Shown here: positions 33,605-42,513 of the stretch, in pieces
Layout: the number at the start of each line of letters is the position of its first letter
How positions within the stretch are numbered: the first letter of the stretch is position 1
DNA from: Magicicada septendecula
Lineage: Eukaryota > Arthropoda > Insecta > Hemiptera > Cicadidae
Assembly: GCA_034769895.1 (NCBI GenBank)
Contig: CM068373.1
Location: forward strand, 19,387,967 to 19,451,966
Direction: 5' to 3'
DNA: 64,000 nucleotides
Program-made: the position numbers and the translations under genes
Notes under the pieces: generated by a model
Told to the model about the DNA's origin: nothing
The model's database searches: none
The model's input: only the letters and a program-made list of their open reading frames with translations

Positions 33605-34329
33605 TTACAAGTAAGTCACTCGACGGATTAGATAAGCAATTATTTACTTGTATTTATGTTTCTGTTTTAGACAAATTATATAATTTTGTGGTTTATCAAA
33701 CTAACATCTTTTTAACTTTTTAAGTAAAGACAATTTAGTTTTTTTAAATGAAACGATATTAAGAAACAAACTTTGTGAAACAGAGTTGAATAAATGAAAT
33801 TTTAGAAAGAGGGTGATGTTTAGTAAATATTGTCAAAAAGTGAGACAACGTTCGTAAATAATAATGGTTACTGTTTGCTGTCAGCGGTAAATACGTGTTT
33901 GATCAACGATTTTAATTATAATGAAAGTGACCGCTGATTTAACATACGATACTGGAAAATATTTGTTGTAGCCTATATTAAAAACGTATTCAATTTCCTT
34001 TGTTGTAAAACACTGCAATAGGGCGAGATTACAGTGACAGCATTTTGTTTGTACATGATATTACACTGCACGGATAAACAAATATTATGCATTTTTACAA
34101 AATTGGTTTTGTTTACCATTGTTTATTATTTTTGATGCAGACATCTCTGTATGACTAATTAAACATTTGATATACGGCGTATACCAGTTTATAACATATA
34201 TACGACATTTCATATACTCGACTTTTTGAGTAATGTTGATTGAAGATTAAGTAACATCGGTTACACTGATTTGTGTTTGTTCTGCGTAATACAATAGTCA
34301 TCGTCAAAAGAAATTTAATTATTTATCTA

Positions 34330-34460
34330 ATAGCTGAACTGGCAAGCGTTAGGGCACGCCATTGTCCTGGGGTTGAGTAATCGGCCCCGAAGGCGGATGA
34401 ACTAGCTACTAGTCAACGACATTACGATGTAGAAGGCAACGAAAAACCACTACATTAAAA
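34330..34460 (+). repeat. SINE-like repeat with tRNA-like head
   Basis: AGCTGAACTGGCAAGCG and CCTGGGGTTGAGTAATCG resemble tRNA A and B boxes. The tail ACTACATTAAAAATC and middle GTCAACG...AGAAGGCAACG are shared with 57255-57370. Confidence 0.4.
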
Positions 34461-34495
34461 ATCGTTTAGGTATCTCACAGCACATATAACTAATG

Positions 34496-34795
34496 TTGAA
34501 ATTCTTAGAAAAATGAAGAAAAAAAGGGAAGTTATTAACAAAGTGAAGATAAGAAAGCTTCAGTATCTGGACATCTCATGAGAAATTAACAAAGATTTTA
34601 CTTATTCTAGTCTATACTACAGGGAAAAGTACTTGGAAACAGAGGAGTTGGGCGACCGAGAATCTCATGGCTGAGAAATTTTAGGACCTGATTTGGCATG
34701 TATACAACTGACTTGTTCCGAGCCGCAGTACAGAAAGTTAAAATACTCTATATGATATCCGAAACGAATAGGAACTATCAGAAGAAGATTTAATA
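34496..34795 (+). pseudogene. LINE 3' coding fragment
   Basis: KKKREVINKVKIRKLQYL, then GKVLGNRGVGRPRISWL, F-TWFGMYTTDLFRAAVQKVK: the end of an insect LINE polyprotein (GH..RN...GRRR.SWL.N...). It is interrupted by stops. Confidence 0.6.
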
Positions 34796-35043
34796 GCAAT
34801 CAAAAATACATTCTTTAAGCTCATCTGCTGATTAGTGTACATACACAAGAAATGTATAACTAGATGGCGTGAAGAGGTGTCCTATCCAGGGATGTCACCT
34901 CGAGGTCCCTAAATGTCGGATGCCCAAAGCCTTATCAATCTTCTGCTGTAGAAGTAGCACGGTCAGCGGGTTATGATGATCGTGAAGTCTTGTATGGTGT
35001 CCAGTGCCACGTTTATAAATGACTCCACGGACGTATGAAATAT

Positions 35044-35121
35044 GGAAGTCTGTGTGCAAAGTGTGGTTGGACACATACTACTGGAAGTCTGTGTGCAAAG
35101 TGTGGTTGGACACATACTACG
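35044..35121. repeat. 39-bp tandem duplication
   Basis: GGAAGTCTGTGTGCAAAG...ACATACTACT occurs twice back to back (35044-35082, 35083-35121). Confidence 0.9.
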
Positions 35122-35506
35122 GGGCATCCGCGGCAGCTCGTAGGGATCGCTGTATGATTGCTATGTTAGATTTGATGCCGAACCCCCAAAGTTCGATTCC
35201 GTAAGTCCGTATGGGTTTAAGGACAGTTTTACAGAGAAGAAGTTTGTTGTTTATAGATAGATTAGATTGTCTGCCTATCATCCAGTTAATTTCTTTAAAC
35301 CTTGAATCTAGTTGGTCTCTTGTATTTTTTATGTGGTGTTTCCAGGTGAGTTTAGCGTGTAAATAAATGCCTATGTACTTGACTACTGTTTGTTGCGGTA
35401 TTTCGACGTGGTTGAGATGAACTGTCGGACAGTTACCTCTCCGTAAGGTGAATGTAATGTATGATGACTTGAATTCGTTGGTCTTTATTTCCATTTTCGT
35501 AGCCAT
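35110..35506 (-). pseudogene. Jockey-type LINE RT C-terminal fragment
   Basis: Minus strand: EFKSSYITFTLRRGNCPTVH, then VVKYIGIYLHAKLTWKHHIK, IGRQSNLSINNKLLLCKTVL, KPIRTYGIELWGF and KSNIAIIQR. This is the region after the Jockey RT. The 3' end is cut near the tandem duplication at 35044-35121. The frame upstream of 35506 is disturbed. The continuous open frame suggests moderate age. Confidence 0.8.
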
Positions 35507-35619
35507 TCTCCAATGAGATTGGATGAGGCGACTGGAGGACCTTCATTAGTTGAAAAGATGACTGCCGTGTGTCGTCAGTAAATGTACCGATTGTTGTTTT
35601 TCTGATGGTTATGTCGGAA

Positions 35620-36519
35620 GTAAAAAAAAAAAAAAAGCATTATATACACTAAATTATAGGCTATAACATTTGTCAAAAAAACTAAGAACCAAATAAAAGG
35701 TTGCCAGAGAGCATTTCCAACAGCTGTACCAGTACAGTTACCTCAAACAAAAGATGTGCTTGGGGTCGCGCGCGCTCCCCCCCCCCCACACAGGCGTACA
35801 TCCTTTGTTATCTTTTTCAGACGATAAGTTTTTATCGTCTATGTGGTTGTTAATTTCTAAGTTGTTACTGTACCGATTGAGTTTCGCGAATTTATTTGTT
35901 CATTTACGTTTTTACCATTTATTAGAAGCTGTGCTTTAAATTGTTAGGATGAATAAAATGTTTATCTAAATTGCCGGCAACACGTTACGATTTCGAAGTC
36001 AGTTCACGTTTGTTTACAGTATTAACTTTAAACATTTTCCAAGCACTTTCTGATAAATAAGTATTAAACATGTCGCATTACTTTCAACAATATCTGCTTT
36101 TCCGTTTAGAGGTCAGGTTACTATTTTACTTCCATGTTCCGTAAGGAAGTGGAAGTATGTTGATCGCGAGAAAAATTGTGTTCGAGATAAGGCCTGATTC
36201 ACTCTCAAAACATGATGAAAAGTCATTTTCCAAAAAGTGTGTGTGTAGGCGCATAAAATTAAAACACATTTCCAAAGGTCCAATAATGACTTATTGGAAA
36301 ATTTATAAATATTTAAACATAAAACAAGTAATAAATTAATACCAGAACAAATTCAGATTAATACAAAAAATAATAATATTCTCAGAATTACTAATTTAAT
36401 AAAATAATAAATATTTATATTTTACAATTAATTATATAGCATATTATATATATATATATATATATACATATAAAAACATTACATTTAGTCTACATATAAA
36501 ACAGCTGTTTTGAACAATT
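35620..36519. other. No gene recognised; interspersed repeat at 36120-36245
   Basis: TTACTTCCATGTTCCGTAAG...GATCGCGA...TTCGAGATAA at 36120-36190 recurs in diverged form at 62645-62720 (ACTTCCATGTTGCGTAAG), so it is a dispersed repeat. Otherwise AT-rich, with a C-run at 35777-35788 and a (TA)n run at 36449-36465. Confidence 0.5.
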
Positions 36520-36540
36520 GATTTAAAAATTTTGAATTTA

Positions 36541-36600
36541 TTAATTATATCTGACGATGATAGTAATAGGCCTATTACTATCGAAACATTTGTAATTTAC
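36541..36600 (+). ncRNA. Hammerhead-like ribozyme, PLE family F
   Basis: CUGACGA (36551-36557), extra U, a long perfect hairpin GAUAGUAAUAGG/CCUAUUACUAUC, GAAA (36583-36586), A-C/G-U with an AUUU loop, then A. The hairpin differs from the 32821 copy but remains paired. Confidence 0.65.
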
Positions 36601-36839
36601 AAAATAAAAAAATTAATTCTTGTTAAAAGTTTTTTATTATTAATAATTATTAAATTTCACTGCATTTATTGAATTATTTGCAATTAAACTAATTTTCTTG
36701 ATAATTGTAATACAAATAACACGAGGCAAAGAGAGAGATGGAGGGAGAGAAATGAGGAAATAAGAGATAGAGATGTCACTTCTAGCGAAATGCATCCCTT
36801 TTTTACTTAAGATGACAAATATAAGCGGATATGAAATGA

Positions 36840-37253
36840 AATGATTAAAGAATCGGGCAATCGGCGTTAAGAAGCGCCTACACCGACGTAAGGGAAGGAA
36901 TCATCGCCGCGTCTCACACACACTGTGTACACTGACGCGACGCATGCTCCGTCGGGGTTAACGGGATGCAGTCGTCCCTTGTCCCACGTTCAGTCTCCGC
37001 CGCGCTTTCTCCATACACACACTGACGCGCGCGCACCGCCGCTTGCCAGTATTCAATCGCACGTCTCCGACAATATTCTGTACATTGTTGTAAACTTAAT
37101 AATGAACGCGACGCATTGTTGTTCGACAGAAAGTTCTGGTTTCCGTTACCTTATGATGAACAGATAAGAACGCTATGAAAGTGTTTTTGTGGACACCGTT
37201 CGCAAGCGTTAACCGTATTGTTTTGTTTTCTTGGTGAATTTGCAACGCTAGCG
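36840..37253 (+). promoter_or_regulatory. Putative promoter and 5' leader of the beat-family gene
   Basis: This stretch is much richer in G+C and CpG than its surroundings (roughly 36880-37080), as expected of an insect promoter or first exon. A TCAGTC initiator-like match has its A at 36992, but no TATA box or downstream promoter element stands out. Short upstream reading frames lie in the leader, for example 36925-37167. The frame of the proposed start codon is closed upstream by TGA at 37176-37178, with no ATG between. The assignment rests on position ahead of the signal-peptide exon and on composition. The transcription start is a guess. Confidence 0.35.
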
Positions 37254-37326
37254 ATGAATATGACAGTGAAGATGAACTTCAGGATATGGAGATTTTGTTT
37301 TTGCCTGCTGGTTGTCAATTTACATT
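37254..37326 (+). CDS. beat: beat-family gene, proposed exon 1 (signal peptide)
   Basis: The ATG at 37254 opens 24 codons followed by one base and a perfect GTAAGT donor at 37327. The peptide has a basic N-region (TVKMNFRIWR) and a hydrophobic core (FCFCLLVV), as in a secretory signal. Splicing phase is 1. Joined to the exon at 59566, which also starts in phase 1, the junction codon becomes TAT (Tyr) and the frame runs straight into the Ig exon. Beat proteins of Drosophila are secreted or membrane-tethered Ig proteins that steer motor axon fasciculation and bind Side-family partners. The link across about 22 kb of intron is inference from phase and content. Another upstream exon is possible. 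Confidence 0.5.
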
Positions 37327-37755
37327 GTAAGTAAAATCACACAATATATCGCTGTTTGTAGGTTACAACATATACGTTTGTGAGAACTTCGGCTGTAAGG
37401 CCGTGTTCCGAGGCTGTTTGGCGCAAAAAGTTTCTCATAACATTGAAGCCGGCTGTGAAAGCCTCCGCCAGAGTTATAAGTGTGTGTACGTGTATCCTTG
37501 CTGCGGTACCTTGTGCCTCGACTCAAGTCAAAATTATTCCTTGTATTCAATTATATACAATTAATTCTTACTTTTATCAGGAAACATTATATTGAAGTAA
37601 AGAATTTAACGTGTTTTATAAACCCGTAAGAAGCGCTTAACGTTTGTGAATGACTAATTTGTAACTTTCTCGGAGTGTTAAATACTTCGTAGGCTTGCAC
37701 GCCCGGAGTAAATTATTATTAAAATTCATCCCCGGGCTGTTTGGCCGTCGTCCAT

Positions 37756-37818
37756 TGTTTCTTACTAAAACAGACGTTTCGACACTACCATCGACTGCCA
37801 TCATCAGTGTAAAATATC
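37756..37818 (-). ncRNA. Hammerhead-like ribozyme, family E left arm
   Basis: Minus strand: UUUUAC pairs with GUAAGA; CUGAUGA, U, GGCA...UGUC hairpin, GAAA. Confidence 0.55.
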
Positions 37819-37932
37819 GAATTGTACTAACGTAGTTTGGTAAGTTAAGGCGGTTAAAAGTTAGGACGTTGGTTAAAAGGTAATTTAACCATAGTATTGT
37901 GGTTTCACAGTACCTTACGTTAGTACAGCTCG

Positions 37933-37995
37933 AATTTTTTACACTGATGATGGCAGTCGATGGTACTATCGAAACGTCTGTTTTAGTAAGAAACA
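37933..37995 (+). ncRNA. Hammerhead-like ribozyme, family E right arm
   Basis: UUUUUUAC pairs with GUAAGAAA over 8 bp (helix I). CUGAUGA (37944-37950), U, a GGCAGU...ACUAUC hairpin with one mismatch, GAAA (37971-37974), A-C/G-U helix III. Confidence 0.62.
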
Positions 37996-38471
37996 GTGCA
38001 CCACGGCCAAACAGCCCGAGAATGAATTTTAATAATATTAATCTGTGTGTGTGTGTGTGTGTATGTGTGAGTATATTATTTCTTCCTCACGATTTCTTCC
38101 CCTACGTTTCGACATCTTCTCTCACGTTTTCTTCTACGCTACCAAGTTCAAAAAGACGGCTAGGCGGAGTGGTGTAGTCAGCCGGCCTCCAACTTCCATC
38201 TCGTTATCTGCTGATAGTAGGTGCGTTGGTTTTCTGTCCGGGATGTGCAGCACGCGCTTGGAGGTAATTTGCCCCACCGTTTCAAGAATCTAAAGTTATC
38301 TAAAGTTGCCACACCGGCCGAGGAAGTAGAAACAGTGTTGGTCGCAAGAGACGGGCTTTAGTAAATTGTCTCACCACGACCGCTTACGAAGATAACACAC
38401 CTTTGGACTGTTCATATGTGGTGATTGCGTTATATAGACGTTAACGTGCCGTTCAAAGTAGTTATAATCTG

Positions 38472-38723
38472 TTGTTGAAATTCCTTCCGGGCTGTTTGGC
38501 CATGGTCCATTGTTTTCTACAAAACCAGTCGTTTTGGCAGTGCCATCGACTGCCATCGTCAGTGAAAATCGAGCACACTAACGTGAGGTGGTATACGTTA
38601 GTGCCTGTAGTACTCTGGTTAAGGTTGAGGTTAATATTTGCAGAAAACATTGGACCACGGCCGAACACCCCGGGAAGGAGTTTCGACAATACTGACTCCG
38701 ACCGTGTAAGCTTACGAACACAT
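38472..38723. mobile_element. PLE-derived fold-back (family E), 12-bp TSD
   Basis: AGTTATAATCTG at 38460-38471 and 38724-38735. Arms TTCCGGGCTGTTTGGCCATG and, inverted, CCACGGCCGAACACCCCGGGAA. One arm keeps a hammerhead. Copy 2 of the surrounding duplication lacks this insertion. Confidence 0.85.
38510..38575 (-). ncRNA. Hammerhead-like motif, family E
   Basis: Minus strand: CUGACGA, U, a perfect GGCAGU-CGAUGGC-ACUGCC hairpin, then AAAA where GAAA is expected. The changed invariant G suggests loss of activity. Confidence 0.5.
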
Positions 38724-39024
38724 TAGTTATAATCTGATTTAGTTTTAGATACTAAAACAACTCTGTCCTGCTGCTATAACTTTCCTTTCGGTTTAACGCC
38801 TCACACACATTTTTACAACGCAAGTATCAAAAGATGATAGTGCCATCATATTCCATGAGAAAACTTAAAAAAATAGCATTTAAACTGTAAAGTATTTGAA
38901 ACGGTCATTGCTGTTTGTGTAGTAAATTTTACACTAAGTTTAAAGTCATTGTACTGGTATCCGCGTCACAATTATTATAACTAAATTATTTTACCTTAAT
39001 CCGTCACTGTGACCGGTTGGTTTC

Positions 39025-39075
39025 TGTCTTCTTACGCGTTTCGGATTAAACTTAATCCATCATCAGAGTAAAAAA
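39025..39075 (-). ncRNA. Hammerhead-like ribozyme, left arm
   Basis: Mirror of 39265-39315, identical core and hairpin. Confidence 0.65.
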
Positions 39076-39264
39076 TCCAATAAATAATCAGATCTGAGTA
39101 AATAATCAGAGTATATATTCCGTACGCGGAATATATATAATATATTATACAAAGTATGCGAGTGCGCACTCACATCCGCGTACGTCGCTGTGTTTGTATA
39201 ATATATACATAGATGTACTTTTGTGTCTCCTTTTAATGTTTTAACGAAGTCATAACTGACGGAT

Positions 39265-39315
39265 TTTTTACTCTGATGATGGATTAAGTTTAATCCGAAA
39301 CGCGTAAGAAGACAG
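39265..39315 (+). ncRNA. Hammerhead-like ribozyme, right arm
   Basis: CUGAUGA (39273-39279), U, a perfect 7-bp GGAUUAA/UUAAUCC hairpin, GAAA (39297-39300), C-GC-G, U-A step. ACU before the core pairs with AGA/AGAAGA after it in part. Confidence 0.68.
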
Positions 39316-39925
39316 AAACCAAGCGGTCACAGTGACGGATTAAGGTAAAATAATTTAATTATACTAAGTTTAAGATTGTAAGGGTGTTTAATTGAAGTAT
39401 AAACATTAATGAAAATATTTTTCAATTATCTTTCAAGAATTTAGAGCTATGGGCGTATTGCCACACCGGCTAAGCAAGTAGAAAAAGGGTTATTCGCAAG
39501 GGAAGGTCTTGAATAAATTGCTACACTAGGACCGCGTAGGGAAATAACAGACTTTGGACTGTTCGTATGCGTTGTTTCCGTTATACTATCATTACGTGCC
39601 ATTCGAAAGAGTTGTCGCCTGATTTACGTTTAGACACTAAAATAACTCTATCCTGCTAAAACTTTCCTTTCTGTTTAATACCTCGCACACATTTTTACAA
39701 CGCAAGCATCCAAAAGTGATAGAGCTATCATATTCCATGAGAAACACTTCAAAAATTAGCATTTAAACTGAAAAGGTCATACTTGTTTGCGTAGTAAAAT
39801 TTTCACTACGTTTAAGCTTGTATACAATATTGTTATTTTAGTAAAATCGGAGTTCTGTCATTTTTCTGATAAATGGATGTTTAATTAAAGTATAAATATT
39901 AATGAAAATATTTTTCAATAATCTA

Positions 39926-41034
39926 AACACAGACAAAGTCATACTAAGTAATATTCGTGAAAAAATAGTAATGGATATAAAACACAGTGGCGTAACTAAT
40001 ATCCGTTGTGCCTGCTGGGGGAGGGGGGATAAGACTAGCTTCAATGTTGGATCCCGTTATTTTCTTCACAGAAAATAAGAAAGTCAGGATTCTCACCATA
40101 TAATTTTATAAATATTCGATTATAATTAATTTCTGTACAGACACAAAGTATTATTTTTCGTGCCCAAAAGTCAGTAAAGTTGACTTATTATTTTATAAAT
40201 TATTCAAGTTTTTAAAAGCTGTCAATCTAACCTATTAAAAACTAAAATACATTGCCAAAATTTAATGTTTAATTTGTTTGGTACATTGAACATTTCTTTT
40301 GCAGATATGATCTCAAATGAAATTTTTACTGCACCAATATTCTTTTTACCAAATTATGGCAAATTTCGATCATTACTTATTAAACATGAATCCTCAGAAA
40401 TTGTACACTAGGAAAGCAAACGAAACAGCTCATACGAGATTGCTTTACTTTATTAACGGTCAACAGATATTAGTTCTCCTGGTTATTTACTTCCCGGCGC
40501 GGTTACGGTGTGGCGGTTTCTTGTATTCTGTTTCCACTGTACCATACGACGATCAGTGGAGACCGTCGTAACACGGTCACATATATTCGCAGTTAAGTAT
40601 TAATCGTAACTGATCATTAATACACGAACCCGTCACATTATATCGGTTAAAACTATTTAGCTACGTATGACGTTAAATGAAAGTTGTGCAATGACTAATT
40701 CAGTCGTTATACAGTCTTATATCACGGTTGTGAGCACTTAACTATATTGTACTGCTTAGTAATCTTGCTTTCATAGAATTTTATAACGTTTTATTATTAT
40801 CAAATGCTAACCAATACCAGCAAATTATCGTTCGTTGTAGTGTAAAAAATAAACAAATACTATCGCTTAGTGAAATTTAAAGCCACAATTGAATATGACC
40901 GAATCTATCTTGCTTTACACAAGTGCAAATGAAATATGATTTAAATATAAAATGGTTACAATGTGCAACTGTATCCCTATGTTTAAATATGGGACTGATT
41001 ATAAAGCCGATACCTAATAATTAATTAATGATAA
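39926..41034. other. No gene; transposon-end and LTR traces
   Basis: CAGTGGCGTAACTAATATCC at 39985 looks like a DNA-transposon end. At 40519-40575 a short remnant matches the end of the family G LTR (ACGACGATCAGTGG, ACCGTCGTAACA). Nothing else is recognised. Confidence 0.4.
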
Positions 41035-41345
41035 CAAACACACAAAAACAAATAAAAACGACATCCTAAACGAACAGACACAATTCAAATCGCACGCATT
41101 ATTCGAACACATCTCACTACACACACACAGCCTCGATCTTTCGAAAAACTATCCCGTCGCCAACAACAAGACGGACAGCGCTACCTACGGCAGCCTCTGA
41201 TGAAGCCTTCTAAAGGTGAAAGCCGGTTCAGGCTGTAAGGTAAATCTTTACGATTTTACTTATAAAAAACTTAGTGTTCTGAGTCGTCAAACAATAGTGA
41301 TATTTAGTTAAGTAACGGACACGTCATGGACAACGAAATCCAAGT
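41035..41345 (+). mobile_element. PLE family A, 3' end copy
   Basis: Encodes KNDILNEQTQFKSHALFEHI and ends in TGA at 41198-41200. The tail matches the other family A copies to ATGGACAACGAAATCCAAG at 41345. Confidence 0.8.
41190..41236 (+). ncRNA. Hammerhead-like ribozyme, PLE family A (best paired)
   Basis: GCAGCCU (41190-41196) and AGGCUGU (41230-41236) pair fully. CUGAUGA, extra A, a GCCUU/AAGGU hairpin, GAAA (41218-41221), helix III with G-U and C-G pairs, C41229 at the cleavage site. Confidence 0.72.
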
Positions 41346-41799
41346 ACCTAATAATTGTTAAATAATATTTTCCATTGGATTAATGCCATGAAATACTTTG
41401 AGTAACACTAAACCACCCCGTTATGATTTTATGGATGTCTTATGAAAATACAAAATTTTAATTGATAAATTAATTACGTGGATAAGCCGTTTACACATGT
41501 AACAAAATTACAAAGTACTTTGCCTGTGCAAAACACAACCGATGTGTTCACTATAACAACGATATTTTATGACGGGTGTCTACAGCATGGTGCAATGGTG
41601 CATGTCGCACCACTGGAATTTTTGAAGTGGATTCTTCAAGGCGATTTTTGTAATTTTTAGTAGACTTTTTATTTTATTGCTAAACCTTTCCTGCTATTAA
41701 TAATCATCTTCTTCCTTTTTATAACCCCTTGTTGGAAATAGAAGTTACATGAATTTAAGCCGAATGCGTAACGTCCGACAGTATTATCTGTTTGGCCAA
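41346..41799. other. No feature recognised
   Basis: AT-rich. A small frame at 41478-41660 has no recognisable content. Confidence 0.4.
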
Positions 41800-41988
41800 T
41801 TTGCGTAAATAGCATATTCACTTTCTCGGACATAGATGACGATATCCACAGCGTTTAATAAATTCAGTTCAGATTCTTTACAAAAGTACATCTGTAGTCC
41901 TGGATCTGAATGTTAGGCTCTGAGGTGACAATCTAACAAATAAGCGATTTAGGCAGGGATGCTGTGTTTCCCCAATCTTCTTTAATAT
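41800..41988 (+). pseudogene. LINE family X, RT part left of the Gypsy insertion
   Basis: Reads SVQ-LYKSTSVVLDLNVRL, then RQGCCVSPIFFNI, the R-GCPLSP-type palm motif. The frame continues beyond the LTR element at 46470 (TDDMLTSNG). ATAT is duplicated at the junction. Confidence 0.75.
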
Positions 41989-42513
41989 TGTTACGACGGT
42001 GTACTTGATCGTCGTAGGTACAGTGGAAAACAAAGTACAAGACACCAATTAAGTCACTAATCACCAGCTTTAATTTTCACAGTTACACAGTTCGTAATTA
42101 ACAACACAGTCTCTTACAACAAAGGAAATAAAAATTTTTCACACGCAATGAAATGTCAAGTAATAAAAAGCACAATTGTATTACAATTATACCGCCCGAT
42201 TATAAAACACAACACTTCACTAATAACCACTTGAACGCATACAGTAATATCGCCTGATAATAACTGAAAACAAAGGCCGCTGACGCCTTGTATTTATACA
42301 ACGCTCACAGACCAGAACATTCCAAAATACGCCTTATCTTTAAACTACGACGTAACTAATTGCGGGCTTGACATAGTCCGCGCAGCTGGCGGCTTCCAGA
42401 AAAGTCTCACGAGCTAATGTTGAAATTACGTACGCCACAACATTTAGCCATATTCCACTGGATTCATCTGGAACATTCGATAAACACGTAGATTGTTCTG
42501 TAATGTCGTAACA
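41989..42513 (-). repeat. LTR of family G element (left)
   Basis: Starts TGTTACGACGG, ends GTCGTAACA. Paired with 45945-46469. Confidence 0.92.

Larger units (their letters stand above)
33379..33609 (+). repeat. 77-bp tandem repeat, three units, one hammerhead each
   Basis: Units 33379-33455, 33456-33532 and 33533-33609 are almost identical. Each contains ATGTCTGACGTTCTGTGAAG followed by a ribozyme-like core. Confidence 0.9.
33050..33645. mobile_element. PLE-derived fold-back with three tandem ribozymes, 12-bp TSD
   Basis: ACTTGTATTTAT flanks at 33038-33049 and 33646-33657. The left arm has one hammerhead on the minus strand. The right arm has three on the + strand in a tandem array. Outer arms pair (ATCTAATCCGTCGAGTGA against TCACTCGACGGATTAGAT). 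The spacer is CpG-rich near 33335-33365. Confidence 0.8.
37716..38040. mobile_element. PLE-derived fold-back (family E) in beat intron 1
   Basis: Arms GGGCTGTTTGGCCGTCGTCC on the left and, inverted, near GGCCAAACAGCCC on the right run over 100 bp each, with TACTAACGTAG / CTTACGTTAGTA also mirrored in the spacer. There is one hammerhead per arm. Confidence 0.75.
38944..39362. mobile_element. PLE-derived fold-back, 11-bp TSD
   Basis: ACTAAGTTTAA at 38933-38943 and 39363-39373. Arms of about 110 bp (TTTTACCTTAATCCGTCACTG against CAGTGACGGATTAAGGTAAA). The spacer has CGTACGCGGAATATATATAA, a promoter-like patch. Absent from copy 2 of the duplication. Confidence 0.85.
38283..39925. repeat. Tandem duplication of a host segment, copy 1 carrying two insertions
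   Basis: Copy 1 (38283-39432) and copy 2 (39433-about 39920) share TGCCACACCGGC, TTTGGACTGTTC, ACACATTTTTACAACGCAAG and CATATTCCATGAGAAA. Copy 1 is longer because it carries fold-backs at 38472-38723 and 38944-39362. Without these, both copies are about 470-490 bp. Confidence 0.8.

Noticed and set aside
33379-33609. Regular direct repeats as a possible CRISPR-like array
   Set aside because: The 77-bp units are identical throughout, without spacers, and the context is an animal retroelement.
36986-37000. Confident core promoter with downstream element
   Set aside because: Only an initiator-like match is present; the downstream position does not match a DPE, so it is kept as a weak candidate.
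38155-38290. tRNA-derived SINE suggested by GTGGTGTAGTCAGCCGG
   Set aside because: No B box at the right distance and no second copy found.
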